From assembly GCF_000020485.1 (NCBI RefSeq), contig NC_011899.1:1458501-1522500 (forward strand): DNA of 64,000 nt, in the 5' to 3' direction. Shown here in pieces: positions 63,313 to 64,000 of the stretch. The notes beneath the pieces were generated by a model, which did no database searches, was not told where the DNA came from, and worked only from the letters and a program-made list of their open reading frames with translations. Every line of letters starts with the position of its first letter. Position 1 is the first letter of the stretch. This stretch comes from Halothermothrix orenii H 168 (GTDB lineage Bacteria > Bacillota > Halanaerobiia > Halanaerobiales > Halothermotrichaceae). Position numbers and translations under genes: made by a program.

Positions 63313-63826
63313 TAAAGGCATCATATCCAAGAGATTCAACGACTTTTTCTGTCTGTTCAGCTTCCTGCCTGTCGGTCGTTGCCCCCAGTTGAACTTTATA
63401 GGGGACCCCTTCAGTAATAACCGCCTGGAGCCCTTTTTCTTCAAGTTCCTGTTTTAACCTCAGGGCATTATTATAGTTATTAAAGGCCCCAACCTGGACT
63501 GCGTAGACTTCTTCTCCCTGTAGCTGCTGTTTTATATACTTATATTCGATGACATCCTGGTCAGGGTCAACACTTTTCCCATTTAAATTTTCTTCCCCTG
63601 TCATATCCCCTGATGTCTCTGGTGAGGGAGTTTTTTGAGTATTTCCCTGATCATCCACAATCTCTTCTTCAATAATTTTGTCTTCAACAACCTGTTGAGT
63701 ATTTTGGCCGGGGTCACCGGTTACCATCTGGATTAACCAGTTCCCCAGTAGATAACCAACAAATATTGCCAGCAGGGCCATAACAATTACCATAATGGTA
63801 AGTGAAAAAGTATTCTGCCTGCTCAT
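63302..63826 (-). CDS. SPOR-domain membrane protein
   Basis: 174 residues. An N-terminal membrane helix (about 8-32, LTIMVIVMALLAIFVGYLLG) leads into an acidic linker (EDKIIEEEIVDDQGNTQKT) and a C-terminal SPOR domain (104-172, EEVYAVQVGAFNNYNNALRL and YKVQLGATTDRQEAEQTEKV). SPOR binds denuded glycan at division sites. The folC-SPOR-maf order is usual in this group; here rnf is inserted between them. Confidence 0.9.
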   Translation of the reverse strand: MSRQNTFSLTIMVIVMALLAIFVGYLLGNWLIQMVTGDPGQNTQQVVEDKIIEEEIVDDQGNTQKTPSPETSGDMTGEENLNGKSVDPDQDVIEYKYIKQQLQGEEVYAVQVGAFNNYNNALRLKQELEEKGLQAVITEGVPYKVQLGATTDRQEAEQTEKVVESLGYDAFITH

Positions 63827-63856
63827 TTTTTCACCACACTCCTTTTCTTTATACTA

Positions 63857-64000
63857 TTATGATTGACTGTTATGTTTTATACCACTTTGAACTAATATTT
63901 TAGCTTCTGAAACTGTATATAGAGAACCGGTGACACATATTACATCTTCAGGCCTGGCATCATTTAACACCCCCGTGAGGGAGGTCTTTAAATCAGGATA
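63857..64000 (-). CDS. folC: Folylpolyglutamate synthase FolC, C-terminal end (cut by window)
   Basis: Only 47 residues and the stop are inside the window: YPDLKTSLTGVLNDARPEDV then ICVTGSLYTVSEAKILVQSG. The D-x-V-x-VTGSLYTVSEA block is the last strand-helix of the FolC ligase domain. It adds glutamate to folates. Upstream of the SPOR gene in the same direction. Confidence 0.85.
   Translation of the reverse strand, partial: YPDLKTSLTGVLNDARPEDVICVTGSLYTVSEAKILVQSGIKHNSQS

Overview
The window reads as a piece of a low-GC, anaerobic, Gram-positive-type chromosome. Evidence for this is an Rnf ferredoxin:NAD oxidoreductase operon with its own ApbE, the Firmicutes-style linkage mreBCD - pbp2 - minCDE - rodA - spoIVFB - rng - rplU - rpmA - obg, a SpoIVFB-like protease, and tiny YjcZ-like peptides. 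A cytoplasmic pullulanase and this gene order make a member of the Halanaerobiales, possibly Halothermothrix orenii or a relative, my best guess. That name is an inference from memory, not the result of a search.

Positions 1-20,130 hold a chromosomal integron-type cassette array. It has 22 complete or partial attC-like sites of about 104-191 bp. They share an outer core (AAC ... GTT), GC-rich arms and, in most sites, an inner AAGCTT-type stem. They separate about 20 short, AT-rich cassettes. Most cassette genes lie on the minus strand: flavoproteins, P-loop kinase, DUF3795, CPBP protease, methyltransferase, TIR-like effector, CAT, UDG, a terpene-cyclase-fold protein and several unknowns. The three two-gene toxin-antitoxin-type cassettes (DUF6364/PIN, Phd/ParE, HEPN/MNT) are all on the plus strand and have their own promoter-like sequences. 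Each intact cassette is bounded by an imperfect inverted repeat of about 17-20 bp. This repeat always has G at position 11 on the left and the A-bearing version on the right, which shows that the gene-plus-site unit is what moves. At the right end are a hairpin candidate attI and a truncated tyrosine recombinase resembling the C-terminal half of an integron integrase. The array is decayed in places: a frameshifted flavoprotein, methyltransferase and membrane protein, a TIR gene with an in-frame stop, a chimeric cassette, an IS3-family insertion, and half attC sites. It runs off the left edge.

Positions 20.2-36.5 kb are a mixed accessory segment. It contains the pullulanase, three tandem YjcZ-like peptides, a LysM protein, tRNA-Arg(CCG) beside a small island of membrane peptides and an excisionase-like gene, carbonic anhydrase, and a run of enzymes. 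Several of these are broken: hemolysin III, a HAD remnant, an amidohydrolase and a nitrilase. At its end are a secreted metallo-beta-lactamase/LTD protein, DUF3006, and a Gln/Tyr/Gly-rich repeat protein.

Positions 36.5-64.0 kb are core chromosome, entirely on the minus strand. Read in the direction of transcription it runs folC (partial), SPOR protein, rnfCDGEAB, NusG_II protein, apbE, Gx transporter, maf, radC, mreBCD, pbp2, minCDE, rodA, spoIVFB-like, two radical-SAM-linked genes, rng, rplU, rpmA, obgE, yhbY, degV and an ABC-F ATPase. The genes form a respiratory (Rnf plus flavin insertion), a cell-shape/division, and a ribosome-biogenesis block. Odd points here are a minE whose only well-placed start is AUC, and an L27 without the Prp-cleaved extension together with no ysxB/prp gene.
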